From: Coxiellaceae bacterium
Lineage (GTDB): Bacteria; Pseudomonadota; Gammaproteobacteria; Coxiellales; Coxiellaceae
Direction: 5' to 3'
Length of the DNA stretch: 64,000 bases
Assembly (NCBI GenBank): GCA_029210045.1
Contig: JARGNX010000003.1
Coordinates: 88,096-152,095 of the forward strand
Of this stretch, positions 25,838 to 33,980 are shown one piece after another. The position numbers were made by a program, and so were the translations under genes. The stretch's first letter is position 1. Every line of letters begins with the position of its first letter. The notes under the pieces are model-generated. The model had not been told where the DNA came from. It saw nothing but the letters and a program-made list of their open reading frames with translations, and made no database searches.

Positions 25838-27325
25838 CTAAAACCTACGATAGCTTACAGCTGGTGCGAAGCTAACCTGACGTTTAGTTTTGACGGGTTG
25901 CGGTGATAAGTCGGCTTTATCTAAAACTGTTTCAATGACGGTATGTAGACGTTTGCCTTGATTGTAAGCCAGTGAGCTGTCAGCGCTAATAAAGTTTTTG
26001 TCACGTGACCACAGCAAACTGCGCACTGTATGGCGCGATGGCTTTGTTGTATGGGTAGCTGTTAAGTAACCAACAATTCCCTGTAATTTTTCTTCTAAGC
26101 TGGTTTGATCTGATTTCAGTGAAGCGATTAGGCGTTTGCTGCTTTTACTTTGTGATAATGGGTTGGCGTGATACGAGCGAATAATAGCATTAATGAACCT
26201 TGCTACATTAGTCTTCTGCTCAGGTTTAATTTTTCCTTTATCGTCGGTGACAGTGTTATACATATCATATAGTCGAGAGGTGGCTGTGTCTTTGCTGAGG
26301 CTGGGTCGGCGAGTCTTGCGATGTATCAGCATGACAGGGATAACAGCAAATGCGAATGCTGCTGCAGCAAAAAACGTTCGTACAGCTTGTGATGCCGCAC
26401 GAGCCCACATTTTTCCGTTGCGGTGGTGGCTGGTGTGTTGTTTCCAATCATTGCCGGCATGTGCTTGTTTGACGACAGAGTATGCATAAGCTACCCCATA
26501 GCTGACCAGTGCTGCGATTGCCGCAACAGGTGCGCTTAGTTTAAAGCCAACATTCCACGCAGATTGTATGCTTTGTTTATCGAGCTGTTGCTCATATTGC
26601 CGTTGTTCCATCTCGTGTCTGAATTCTGAATCTTCACTCATGGGCGAGCGATTTTGATAACTGCTGTGTAATGTTTTAATGCAATCACGTCGCAATTCAC
26701 AGGCAATATTTTCAGCTGCTTGCTGATTGCGTTGTAATTGGGTAATGAGTTGAATTTGATTTTTTTTGTCATCACTGTTGGTGGTTTTAGTGGCAGCCAG
26801 TTTCTGCTGGCGTTTGAGCAGCAGTTGATAAACATAAAATGCATGTTCAGCTGCTTGGTTTTGTGCGTTGTATTCCAGTTCGTGTATATGTTTGAAATCA
26901 ACGTAGGCACTATCGCTGGCGGTTGGTGAGGGCGCATGCAGTACATCGTGCATAAAGGCATCATCCGTGCCGATGCTTACAATATGGTGCTTTAGTGCTA
27001 AGTGATTTTTGTAAGGAATCACACCCTTTTGTTCGCTGAGTTTTATGTAATAGTGAAGGTATGCATTGTAAGCGGTTTCGCTGGCGCTGAGATCTCTGAA
27101 TTGCCTTTTATTGCGTCTATGCGTTGGTGATGATTCTGTGCTGTGGTCAGTAGTTGTCGGGGAGCTAGGTATTTCTTCCACACTGAAGCGAGATTTCTTG
27201 ACTGGAGCGTGGCTTCCTTCAGGTCTATGATGAAACCAATAAAATCGACGTGCCATTTGCAATGCAATGTGATGCGCTTCTTTGTCAAGTACGGGCGCCG
27301 CACTTGGAGGTATTATATATCTCAT
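25838..27325 (-). CDS. Unknown protein with two central membrane segments
   Basis: The ATG at 27325 gives 495 residues. The N-terminal 250 residues are charged and helical (many Gln, His, Glu). Two hydrophobic segments lie near 258-280 (APVAAIAALVSYGVAYAY) and 313-332 (FFAAAAFAFAVIPVMLI), joined by a His/Lys-rich loop. The C terminus is basic. No signal peptide is seen. A paired central hydrophobic hairpin in an otherwise soluble protein is common among host-membrane-targeted effectors of intracellular bacteria; this is only a resemblance. Confidence 0.6.
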   Translation of the reverse strand: MRYIIPPSAAPVLDKEAHHIALQMARRFYWFHHRPEGSHAPVKKSRFSVEEIPSSPTTTDHSTESSPTHRRNKRQFRDLSASETAYNAYLHYYIKLSEQKGVIPYKNHLALKHHIVSIGTDDAFMHDVLHAPSPTASDSAYVDFKHIHELEYNAQNQAAEHAFYVYQLLLKRQQKLAATKTTNSDDKKNQIQLITQLQRNQQAAENIACELRRDCIKTLHSSYQNRSPMSEDSEFRHEMEQRQYEQQLDKQSIQSAWNVGFKLSAPVAAIAALVSYGVAYAYSVVKQAHAGNDWKQHTSHHRNGKMWARAASQAVRTFFAAAAFAFAVIPVMLIHRKTRRPSLSKDTATSRLYDMYNTVTDDKGKIKPEQKTNVARFINAIIRSYHANPLSQSKSSKRLIASLKSDQTSLEEKLQGIVGYLTATHTTKPSRHTVRSLLWSRDKNFISADSSLAYNQGKRLHTVIETVLDKADLSPQPVKTKRQVSFAPAVSYRRF

Positions 27326-27469
27326 GAATTTTATCCCACTAAAATTACGATTGCTCAGTATCCCCACACGATAAGTTTATATAAGCAGGTCTTGAGTGGG
27401 CTGTCAAACTCCGGGGATGTTATTGGGTGATTCTTATAGTGGTTTAAGTATTTGTTAATATTCGTGGAG

Positions 27470-27529
27470 GGGGGTCAAGTCTTGACTTGCCGTACGCCAT
27501 GGCGTACGGCAAGTCAAGACTTGACCCCC
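27470..27529. repeat. 60-bp perfect palindrome without spacer
   Basis: Every base from 27470 pairs with its mirror position up to 27529, centred on CCATGG at 27497-27502. The half-arm contains GGGGTCAAGTCTTGACTTGC. There is no T-tract, so it is not an ordinary terminator. GGGGTCAAG... hairpins resemble REP/MITE elements mobilised by RAYT-type transposases (family knowledge). It lies after the 3' end of the clan CD peptidase gene. Confidence 0.9.
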
Positions 27530-27540
27530 ACCTCAGCTAG

Positions 27541-28536
27541 TTAAACCGCAGCGCGCAAATAATTAACGCCATCACCTTGAATACGGAAAGCTTCCGGATC
27601 TAGGTTGGCATTTTCTGCGCAGTTTTCAATCAACTGTTGATTGAGTGGTTGATGCTTTAACGCTGCTAACCAAAAACATGATGCGGTTCTTTCAGATGCG
27701 CCAAAAGGTAGCGGCACAATTCCAGCAATATACTGCTGTGAATCACCTTCATCTTTTGCTGTCATAGCTGATAGTAACGGATCATTAAACGTATCGCATG
27801 AGTCTAATAACACCACTTTTTTCTGCAAACGGTCCACTAATTCACTATCGACCGTATAGTTAGTGAAATCACCATCAGATAATAAGATTTCACTGTCACT
27901 GCCGTGTGACTCGTTATAAAAACCTTTGACGTTCTTACAGCTCATCCAGTTTTCATAAGCATGCACCGTTGGCTGTGGGCCGTCAGGGTTATTAGTTGTC
28001 ATAAAAAATGGATTGTAGCCCGCCGCTTTGGCAGCATCATAGACTTTATGCACTTCATTCTTCACAGATACATCACCAGTGAAATTATTGCCTATAACAA
28101 ACTGCACGGTGGAATCAGGGCAAGTTGGAGTGTAATGCGTAGCATAGTTGGGTGACTGTTTTAAATCAGTGGGAGTGACTCGATAGTGATCGATGACGGA
28201 AGTAACATGCTGGCCATCGTTAAGATTGATGCGCATTATGCTAGCGCCTTTGACTTTATCACTTAACAGATAGGCAATTACTGCGTTTAATTGGTGCTTT
28301 TGATTATAAATCGTACGAATACGCACAGTCTTGTATGGACTACTGTCATTGAGGCCCAATGTCTGTTTCGCAATTTGAATCGCGCTGGCTTGTTGTTGAA
28401 TGCCTTTAGTGGCTTGAGTTGCCATCAAGTGTTGAGTATGAATGTTAGGCAGCAACATATAGTTTGGTGCTGCGTTGATTGTCATTGCGGTTGCACTGCA
28501 CGCCAGTGCTGTTAATGGTATGAACCATTTCTTCAT
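27541..28536 (-). CDS. Exported predicted clan CD (caspase/gingipain-like) cysteine peptidase
   Basis: The 331-residue product has a signal peptide (residues 1-22, ending TINAA). The clan CD catalytic pattern is visible: H211-G in FYNESHGSDSEILLSDG and D245-S-C247 at the end of the strand KKVVLLDSCD. These are the His and Cys dyad positions of caspases, legumains, gingipains and clostripain. The Cys/His spacing of 36 residues is normal. It is a probable periplasmic or secreted peptidase; its P1 preference cannot be told. A degenerate paralog lies at 32243. GGAGAC stands before the ATG. Confidence 0.6.
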   Translation of the reverse strand: MKKWFIPLTALACSATAMTINAAPNYMLLPNIHTQHLMATQATKGIQQQASAIQIAKQTLGLNDSSPYKTVRIRTIYNQKHQLNAVIAYLLSDKVKGASIMRINLNDGQHVTSVIDHYRVTPTDLKQSPNYATHYTPTCPDSTVQFVIGNNFTGDVSVKNEVHKVYDAAKAAGYNPFFMTTNNPDGPQPTVHAYENWMSCKNVKGFYNESHGSDSEILLSDGDFTNYTVDSELVDRLQKKVVLLDSCDTFNDPLLSAMTAKDEGDSQQYIAGIVPLPFGASERTASCFWLAALKHQPLNQQLIENCAENANLDPEAFRIQGDGVNYLRAAV

Positions 28537-28632
28537 CTATGTCTCCTTCCCAGGGTTATGATACACTGCGGTGTATCTCGTCAAAGAGTGTATGCCAACA
28601 ATTTCGCCATAACTAGGGAAACACGGTTGCAA

Positions 28633-29601
28633 ATGTCAATATCTGTCTCAGTGGTTTACATTATTGTAGGTTGTATATTGCTCGGCATTGGTGCGAATCG
28701 TTTTGTTATCTCTTCAGTAAAAATTTCTACCGTTATCGGTATGTCACCACTGGTGGCAGGTGTTGTGTTGGTTGGTTTTGGTGGTTCATTTCCTGAGATT
28801 ATCGTTTCGATCATTGCCTCATTAAAAGGTCAAACACAATTAGCGGTGGGTAATGCCATTGGCTCGAATATTGTGAATGTTGGTTTGGTGCTAGGTTTTT
28901 CAGCGATGCTGATGCCATTGCATGTGCATCGCCATTGTTTTCGGCGTGACTATCCACTGTTATTAGTCACCATGATTGTCTCAGCTTTACTGGTAATGAA
29001 TGATTATCTATCACGTCTTGATGGTGTGATTTTATTAGTGTTATTGCTGATTTATTTAGTCTATATGATTGTGTTTGTTGCCAAGCGACATCCTGAAGAT
29101 ATTGAAGTGGAAGGCGAGGCAGGCACTGAAGAGAAGCCATCAATAGGCTGGAATATTTTTTGGTGGTTAGTGGGTTTGGGGCTGTTGTTTGTTAGCTCGG
29201 AATTATTGGTAACAGGTGCATCTAGCATAGCTAGCCATTTTGGTATCAGTGAATTAACGATTGGTTTAACGGTGGTGGCGGTTGGAACGTCATTGCCGGA
29301 GTTTGCGACAACAGCTTACAGTGCGCTTAAGAAACATCATGAAATTGCCATGGGCAATGTATTAGGCTCGAATATTTTTAATTTACTTGCGGTGATGGCT
29401 ATGCCTGCATTGATCGCGCCAGGTAAGTTATCGACGCAATTATTAACGCGTGATTTTCCGGTAATGGTGGGCATTATGTTATTAAGTTGGTTATTGGCTT
29501 GGCTGCCGCCGCGCAAAAGATTACTGGGGCGCCTTGATGGCTTGGTTTTATTTGCGGTGTATATTCTTTATCTGGTAGGTCTATGTGTTGGTTGGATTTG
29601 A
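28633..29601 (+). CDS. Ca2+/Na+ antiporter-type exchanger (YrbG-like, CaCA family)
   Basis: The ATG at 28633 gives 322 residues with about ten membrane segments. The two inverted alpha repeats of the CaCA family are clear: GFGGSFPEIIVSIIAS then AVGNAIGSNIVNVG in the first half, and AVGTSLPEFATTAYSA then AMGNVLGSNIFNLL in the second. Both include the ion-binding Glu and Asn. It is an inner-membrane Na+(H+)/Ca2+ exchanger; the exact ion is not certain. It stops four bases before the convergent nsrR gene. Confidence 0.88.
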   Translation: MSISVSVVYIIVGCILLGIGANRFVISSVKISTVIGMSPLVAGVVLVGFGGSFPEIIVSIIASLKGQTQLAVGNAIGSNIVNVGLVLGFSAMLMPLHVHRHCFRRDYPLLLVTMIVSALLVMNDYLSRLDGVILLVLLLIYLVYMIVFVAKRHPEDIEVEGEAGTEEKPSIGWNIFWWLVGLGLLFVSSELLVTGASSIASHFGISELTIGLTVVAVGTSLPEFATTAYSALKKHHEIAMGNVLGSNIFNLLAVMAMPALIAPGKLSTQLLTRDFPVMVGIMLLSWLLAWLPPRKRLLGRLDGLVLFAVYILYLVGLCVGWI

Positions 29602-29605
29602 TTTG

Positions 29606-30040
29606 CTATTGTATGTGTAGTAATTGAGTTAGCTGTTGATGATTGTGAATGATGTCCTTCAGTGTGTATTGCTCTAAGGTTTGTATAAAGTTGTTTGTTG
29701 CTTCATGAAGAATATTCTTGAGTTGGCAGGCGGGTGCTATGACACACTTACCATTGGCTTTATCGAAGCATTCAACAATATAAAAGTTAGGTTCCAGTTT
29801 TCGTATTAAGTTTCCAAGGTTAAGCTGATCGGGAGCTATGTTCAGTTGCAGTCCACCACCTTTACCTCTGAACGTTTTTACGATATTGAGCTGACTTAAA
29901 CGTTGAACCACTTTCATTAAATGGCTCTTGGAGATATTGTAGCTCTCGGCGATTTCCAAGATCGTGGATGTTTTATCGTTGCGCAGCGCGAGATAAATCA
30001 ATGTGCGTAGCGCGTAATCAGTGAATTGTGTGAGTTGCAT
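29606..30040 (-). CDS. nsrR: NsrR-like Rrf2 nitric-oxide-sensing repressor
   Basis: The start MQLTQFTDYALRTLIYLALR at 30040 is the canonical NsrR opening; 144 residues. The winged helix includes SKSHLMKVVQRLSQL. The cluster cysteines are C91, C99 and C105 (ECFDKANGKCVIAPAC), like C91/C96/C102 of E. coli but with a longer first loop. NO attack on the Fe-S cluster relieves repression. The divergent target is the hemoglobin-reductase pair, with an NsrR-like palindrome between them. Confidence 0.9.
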   Translation of the reverse strand: MQLTQFTDYALRTLIYLALRNDKTSTILEIAESYNISKSHLMKVVQRLSQLNIVKTFRGKGGGLQLNIAPDQLNLGNLIRKLEPNFYIVECFDKANGKCVIAPACQLKNILHEATNNFIQTLEQYTLKDIIHNHQQLTQLLHIQ

Positions 30041-30086
30041 AACAGGTATCCTCGCCAAAAGGTTGCAAATTAGACTCAGAGCATAT

Positions 30087-30109
30087 AACATTCATTTTAA
30101 ATACATCTT
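30087..30109. promoter_or_regulatory. NsrR operator between nsrR and the truncated hemoglobin gene
   Basis: The 11-1-11 arrangement has half-sites AACATTCATTT (30087-30097) and AAATACATCTT (30099-30109). It matches the known NsrR consensus halves AAGATGCATTT and AAATGCATCTT with three mismatches in all, two in the left half and one in the right. It lies 31 bases before the hemoglobin ATG, in the expected promoter position. Confidence 0.85.
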
Positions 30110-30140
30110 ATACCATACTTATTGTTAGGAGCAATACATT

Positions 30141-30512
30141 ATGAGCGACTCTACATTATTTGAAAGATTAGGCGGTCAAGATGCAGTGAATACTGCTGTG
30201 GATATCTTTTACCGTAAGGTACTGGCTGATGATCGTGTCAATTACTTCTTTGAAGGTGTTGATATGGAAAAACAAATCCAAAAACAAAAAGGTTTTTTGA
30301 CGATGGTTTTTGGCGGTCCTAATAATTATACCGGCAAGGACATGCGTGAAGGTCATAAGCATTTAATTGAAAAAGGTCTTAATGATTCACACGTTGATGC
30401 CATTATTGAGCTTCTAGGTGGTACGCTAAAAGAATTAGGTGCAGCAGATGCGGATATTGAGCAAGTAGCAGCTATTGCTAATAGCGTTCGCGATGATGTG
30501 CTAGACCGTTAA
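30141..30512 (+). CDS. Group 1 truncated hemoglobin (NO dioxygenase type)
   Basis: The 123-residue trHbN-type globin has the proximal F8 histidine at H72 (MREGHKHL), Y24 at the B10 position (FYRKVLADDRV) and the conserved FLTMVFGGPNNYTG segment. It binds O2 and converts NO to nitrate when reduced. It begins after TTAGGAGC and is followed four bases later by its probable reductase, under an NsrR operator. Confidence 0.93.
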   Translation: MSDSTLFERLGGQDAVNTAVDIFYRKVLADDRVNYFFEGVDMEKQIQKQKGFLTMVFGGPNNYTGKDMREGHKHLIEKGLNDSHVDAIIELLGGTLKELGAADADIEQVAAIANSVRDDVLDR

Positions 30513-30516
30513 TCTT

Positions 30517-31482
30517 ATGGCGGTTCTTCGTTATAACAACCAAAGTTATACGGCTAATGATAGTGCAGAGACTGTGCTTGATACACTATTGAGTCATGGG
30601 GTTGATTTTCCCCACTCATGCAAAATAGGGACATGCCAGTCATGTCTCGTTAAATTAGTTGATGGTGAAGTATCCGCCGATTCGCAGAAAGGACTCAAGC
30701 CAACATTGGCAGCAAAAGATTACTTTCTTGCGTGTCAGTGTAAGCTTGAAAGTGACATGACCATAGCGCTTCCAGCGCAAGACGAAACAGCGGTGGCTTC
30801 AAAGGTCGTGTCACTGTCGATGCTCAATCATAACGTGATGCGTGTGCGATTAGCCATAGATAACCCTGATGACATGAAAGCCGGTCAATACATTAGTCTC
30901 GTTGCACCAGAAAATATAATTCGCAGTTATTCGATTGCGAACGTGCCAGCAGAATACATTGAGTTGCATGTAAAATTGATTCCAGATGGGTTAATGAGCA
31001 GTTGGTTGAGTCAGCAAGCTAAAGTAGGCTCGCCTGTTTTTATTAGGGGCCCTGTAGGTGATTGTTTTTATTATAATCCTCAGCATGCGTCATTTCCGAT
31101 CGTGTTAGCAGGGACGGGCACAGGATTGGCGCCACTCGTGGGTATCGTCAAGGATGCTATAGCAAATGAGCATGATGGTGAAATCATACTGATACATGGT
31201 GGTGTTGATAAGACTGATTTGTATCTGCATGAGGCGCTTAATAAATTACAACAAACACATTCAAATTTTACCTATGTACCTTGCACGTTAAAACCCAGCG
31301 CTAACATAAGTCAAGAGGCTATTGCAGATGTGCTTGTTGAGCAGCTTAAAAATATTGTTAACGACGTGCAGCTCTTTGTCTGTGGCCCGGAAGAGACCAC
31401 TAAAAAAATGAAATTAAAAGCCTTTTTAGCTGGGGTGCCGTCTGCTTCAATTTACAGTGATGCTTTCATAACACCTAAATAA
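30517..31482 (+). CDS. 2Fe-2S ferredoxin-flavin-NAD(P)H reductase
   Basis: The 321-residue product has a plant-type ferredoxin domain with C35, C40, C43 and C73 (CKIGTCQSC, then LACQC). An FNR-like module follows: IRSYSIANVP for FAD, GTGTGLAPLVGI for NAD(P)H, and FVCGPEE near the C terminus. It should pass electrons from NAD(P)H to the truncated hemoglobin upstream. The domain order (Fd first) is that of methane-monooxygenase and phenol-hydroxylase reductases. The pairing with trHb is inferred from operon structure. Confidence 0.9.
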   Translation: MAVLRYNNQSYTANDSAETVLDTLLSHGVDFPHSCKIGTCQSCLVKLVDGEVSADSQKGLKPTLAAKDYFLACQCKLESDMTIALPAQDETAVASKVVSLSMLNHNVMRVRLAIDNPDDMKAGQYISLVAPENIIRSYSIANVPAEYIELHVKLIPDGLMSSWLSQQAKVGSPVFIRGPVGDCFYYNPQHASFPIVLAGTGTGLAPLVGIVKDAIANEHDGEIILIHGGVDKTDLYLHEALNKLQQTHSNFTYVPCTLKPSANISQEAIADVLVEQLKNIVNDVQLFVCGPEETTKKMKLKAFLAGVPSASIYSDAFITPK

Positions 31483-31511
31483 TAGTTGTGCTGACAAGAC
31501 TTAGGTGTTTG

Positions 31512-32228
31512 CTAAAGCCAGTCGCTGATGGCGGTTTGAAATGAATCGCGTGCTTTCACTAGCTGCCACCACAAGGCCAAGCGCGATGCGGGGCTAGTAA
31601 AGCAACGTTCCAATAAATCGAGTTCTTCTAAGCGATTAAAGCTTGGAATCCAAGCAGCGTCTGCCAAGGTCATATGTTCATCAATTAAAAATGGGCCGGG
31701 TGATAGGTCAATAACACGGCGTAATTTATCGAATACGCGTTGCACTTCTTGCAAAGCCAGTTTGCCATCGCAGTGTCCATCGCGCGCATCGAGTAATAGC
31801 ATTTTACGTGAAGCCATGGGGTGTGCAGCGGCCTTGGCTTCCAGCTCTTCTTTTGAGCGTGAGTTGGAGGATTTTGTTGGATTATTAAATTGAGTGAGCG
31901 TGCGTAAGAATGGATGATGCAGTTCTGTTGCCCATTGTGCAACGGTGCGCATTAATGCACAGCGTTGTAATGATGCCGGTTTCATTGCCGGTTCTGGGTG
32001 CGAGTCATCAAGGTATTCGTTAATCACATTGCTTTCGGTGATGATCCAGTCATCATCAGCTAACGCCGGTACCACACCGTCGGGATTGACCGCTAAGTAA
32101 AGTGGAGATAGATTTTCCCCTACTTTAGTGTCAATGATTTTACTTTGCCAATCAATTTTTTTTTCGGCTAAGCATAATCGGACCTTTTGCGAGCAAGACG
32201 ACGTCTTGGCGTGGTACAACGTTAGCAT
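31512..32228 (-). CDS. Glutathione S-transferase-family protein
   Basis: The 238-residue product has an N-terminal thioredoxin fold (MLTLYHAKTSSCSQKVRLCL), cis-Pro and SNV glutathione-site segments (DGVVPALADDDWIITESNVI), and an all-helical C-terminal half. S10-C12 is the likely catalytic region of a beta/theta-like GST. The substrate is unknown. It lies 14 bases from the degenerate clan CD paralog and is read after it, so the two are probably co-transcribed. Confidence 0.85.
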   Translation of the reverse strand: MLTLYHAKTSSCSQKVRLCLAEKKIDWQSKIIDTKVGENLSPLYLAVNPDGVVPALADDDWIITESNVINEYLDDSHPEPAMKPASLQRCALMRTVAQWATELHHPFLRTLTQFNNPTKSSNSRSKEELEAKAAAHPMASRKMLLLDARDGHCDGKLALQEVQRVFDKLRRVIDLSPGPFLIDEHMTLADAAWIPSFNRLEELDLLERCFTSPASRLALWWQLVKARDSFQTAISDWL

Positions 32229-32242
32229 AGTGATTTCCTTAT

Positions 32243-33187
32243 TTACTTACCAAACACTTCATCGTTGGTGCCACCAAAGCCCCATTGATCTTGGCTAGTT
32301 GCTGGATCATCGTCGAGTTTAACGCAACGCTTAAACGCATGCGTGATATTCTCACCGGCGATCGAGCCTTCCATCGCACATTGTGCCGCGCGATCGCTAG
32401 GACCAATCAATAGGTCATTAATACCTGCCGCATATTTTTGTGCGCCAGCGCTATCAATCACCGCGCTTTTCATCGGGTCATTAAACGCTTCACAGGCTAA
32501 CCAAAAGTTAGTGACGTGTTGACGGAATGCGCCTTTGAGTGTGGTTTCGAAATCTTCATGAGAGACCACGCCATCATGGGTAGTAATGATTTGTGGATTA
32601 GCATCGCCATCATAAAAATTACCAATCACTTTTGGGCAAGACATATAATTGATGTAGCTTTGTGTTGTGGCATTTTCGACTAGCAGGCGCACAGTTTTAA
32701 GGCCGGCTGCCTCGGCATGATCAGCTACGTCTTTAGTAATATCTTGCTCTAGTTGCATGGCGTTAGGAGCAAAGGCAATAAATTGCACCTTAGGATCAGG
32801 GCACACGGCTTTAGTCAGATGCGGTTGTTGAGCAATATCTTGCGCCGTCATATGGTAGTTGTGTTGTAAGCTACCAATGGCTTGATACTGATTATTAATA
32901 TTTAAGCGCGCTACTTCCACTTTATGGAACTTCTTCGAGAATAAATACATCAACACATAGCTTGGCGCATGTGATTTTGTGTGAATTACTTGTGTTTTAA
33001 TCGCGCGATAGTCGGCGGTATATACATTGTTTTTTACCAGTTGAGCAATTTTATCGATAGGTGCTGCTGAGTTACCGTGCGATGTATTAAACATCGTGAT
33101 CGGTGTGCTGGCAATAGCTGTTGTTACTGCACTAGCTAATACGGCGGCACTTAAAAGGGTTTTTGTTGCGGGAAATTTATTGGACAC
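32243..33187 (-). CDS. Degenerate paralog of the clan CD peptidase (likely inactive)
   Basis: The 314-residue product has a signal peptide ending TAIAS. It aligns with the protein at 27541 in CPDPKVQFIAF, YMSCPKVIGNFYDG, FNDPMKSAVIDSAGAQKYAA and GPSDRAAQC. Where the active paralog has H-G, this one has FYDGDANP with no His; where that has D-S-C it has L-A-C (C232), losing the Asp. The fold is likely kept and activity lost, suggesting a binding or inhibitory role. GAGAAT precedes the start. Confidence 0.6.
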   Translation of the reverse strand: MSNKFPATKTLLSAAVLASAVTTAIASTPITMFNTSHGNSAAPIDKIAQLVKNNVYTADYRAIKTQVIHTKSHAPSYVLMYLFSKKFHKVEVARLNINNQYQAIGSLQHNYHMTAQDIAQQPHLTKAVCPDPKVQFIAFAPNAMQLEQDITKDVADHAEAAGLKTVRLLVENATTQSYINYMSCPKVIGNFYDGDANPQIITTHDGVVSHEDFETTLKGAFRQHVTNFWLACEAFNDPMKSAVIDSAGAQKYAAGINDLLIGPSDRAAQCAMEGSIAGENITHAFKRCVKLDDDPATSQDQWGFGGTNDEVFGK

Positions 33188-33380
33188 ACTATTCTCCTGA
33201 ATTCCTTGTTAAATAACAGGATCATTGTTGCGGGTAATTAGTGCTTTGTAAAGAATAAGAAAGACTGCTTTAAATTTGATGAATTTTTTCTGCTATGTCT
33301 TAATTCGATGGTCTTAAGTTCGTTTCCGTGCCCTGAGCTGGGAGTTCGATTCTTGAGGGTTAGCATTTATAGGCGAATGA

Positions 33381-33493
33381 GCTAAAGGGCGTAAAAGAAA
33401 AAGCCCGGCAGGGGGTGTGGTTGTTGGATTCTTGCCGCATAGTTTTAAATGGCAGATGCGCTAAAGGGCGTAAAAGAAAAAGCCCGGCAGGGG
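33381..33493. repeat. Imperfect tandem duplication, 79-bp period
   Basis: A 34-bp block containing GCTAAAGGGCGTAAAAGAAA occurs at 33381-33414 and again at 33460-33493. The 40-50 bases upstream of each copy are also similar (GATTCTTG, then TTTA-GGC-ATG). Only the second copy keeps the full terminator hairpin, suggesting duplication of the tail of a small RNA gene. Confidence 0.7.
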
Positions 33494-33547
33494 AGCCGGG
33501 CTTTCGTGCTAACAAGTCTTACTTTTTTTGGGGGTTTACATTTCTCA
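33472..33547 (-). ncRNA. Candidate small RNA with promoter and terminator
   Basis: On the minus strand a perfect TTGACA (33577-33582) is followed after 17 bases by TAGGAT (33554-33559). Some 45 bases past the expected start near 33547 comes a strong intrinsic terminator: stem AAAGCCCGGC/GCCGGGCTTT (33479-33504), then T5-C-T4. No credible reading frame lies between (the only ATG is followed at once by TAA). A transcript of about 75 nt is predicted. It matches no RNA family I recognise. Confidence 0.5.
33474..33504 (-). terminator. Intrinsic terminator of the candidate small RNA
   Basis: A 10-bp stem, AAAGCCCGGC with GCCGGGCTTT, has a 6-base loop. On the minus strand it is followed by a T-rich tract; on the plus strand it is not. 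Confidence 0.75.
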
Positions 33548-33980
33548 CTATTTATCCTACGCCTGAGGTGGGGGTGTGTCAATACTTGCCACCTTTGGTG
33601 GGATGGTTGTCATTCCGAAAATTGCACAGCAATTGTCCTTGATGCCAAGACAAGGGGCTGGGGTTGCTACTATTCCCGTCATTGCTAGCTTGCCCCGGGC
33701 AAGGACCCGGGGTCAGATTGCTTCGTCGTGAACTCCTCGCAATGACGTACTCCGAAGGGGCGGTAGCCGCCTTGGGCTGTTGTTCAATTGTTCAATCGTC
33801 GCTGATCAATATTTACTCAACACAAAGAGTGAGGTAAATAATGATTAACGTGCGCATTAGCGGTATCCTTGTCGGAAATTGTTTTCTTGATCATTTGCTT
33901 ATATGACTGGACCCCGGATCAAGTCCAGGGTGACAAGTAAAAGTCCGGCGTGACAAGATAAGTTAAACAAAGGCGTACAG
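33505..33980. repeat. Gene-free region with family A and B repeats
   Basis: Family A at 33677-33746 ends AACTCCTCGCAATGACG. A B-like element lies at 33905-33934 (ACTGGACCCCGGATCAAGTC). Short frames here lack ribosome sites and run through the repeats, so no gene is called. The promoter for the candidate small RNA lies at 33554-33582. Confidence 0.7.

Noticed and set aside
33340..33372. GGGAGTTCGATTC resembling a tRNA T-arm
   Set aside because: No anticodon or acceptor stem can be built around it and the flanking bases do not pair.
33415..33690. Two overlapping plus-strand frames of 75-79 codons
   Set aside because: They lack ribosome sites and read through the tandem duplication, terminator and repeats.
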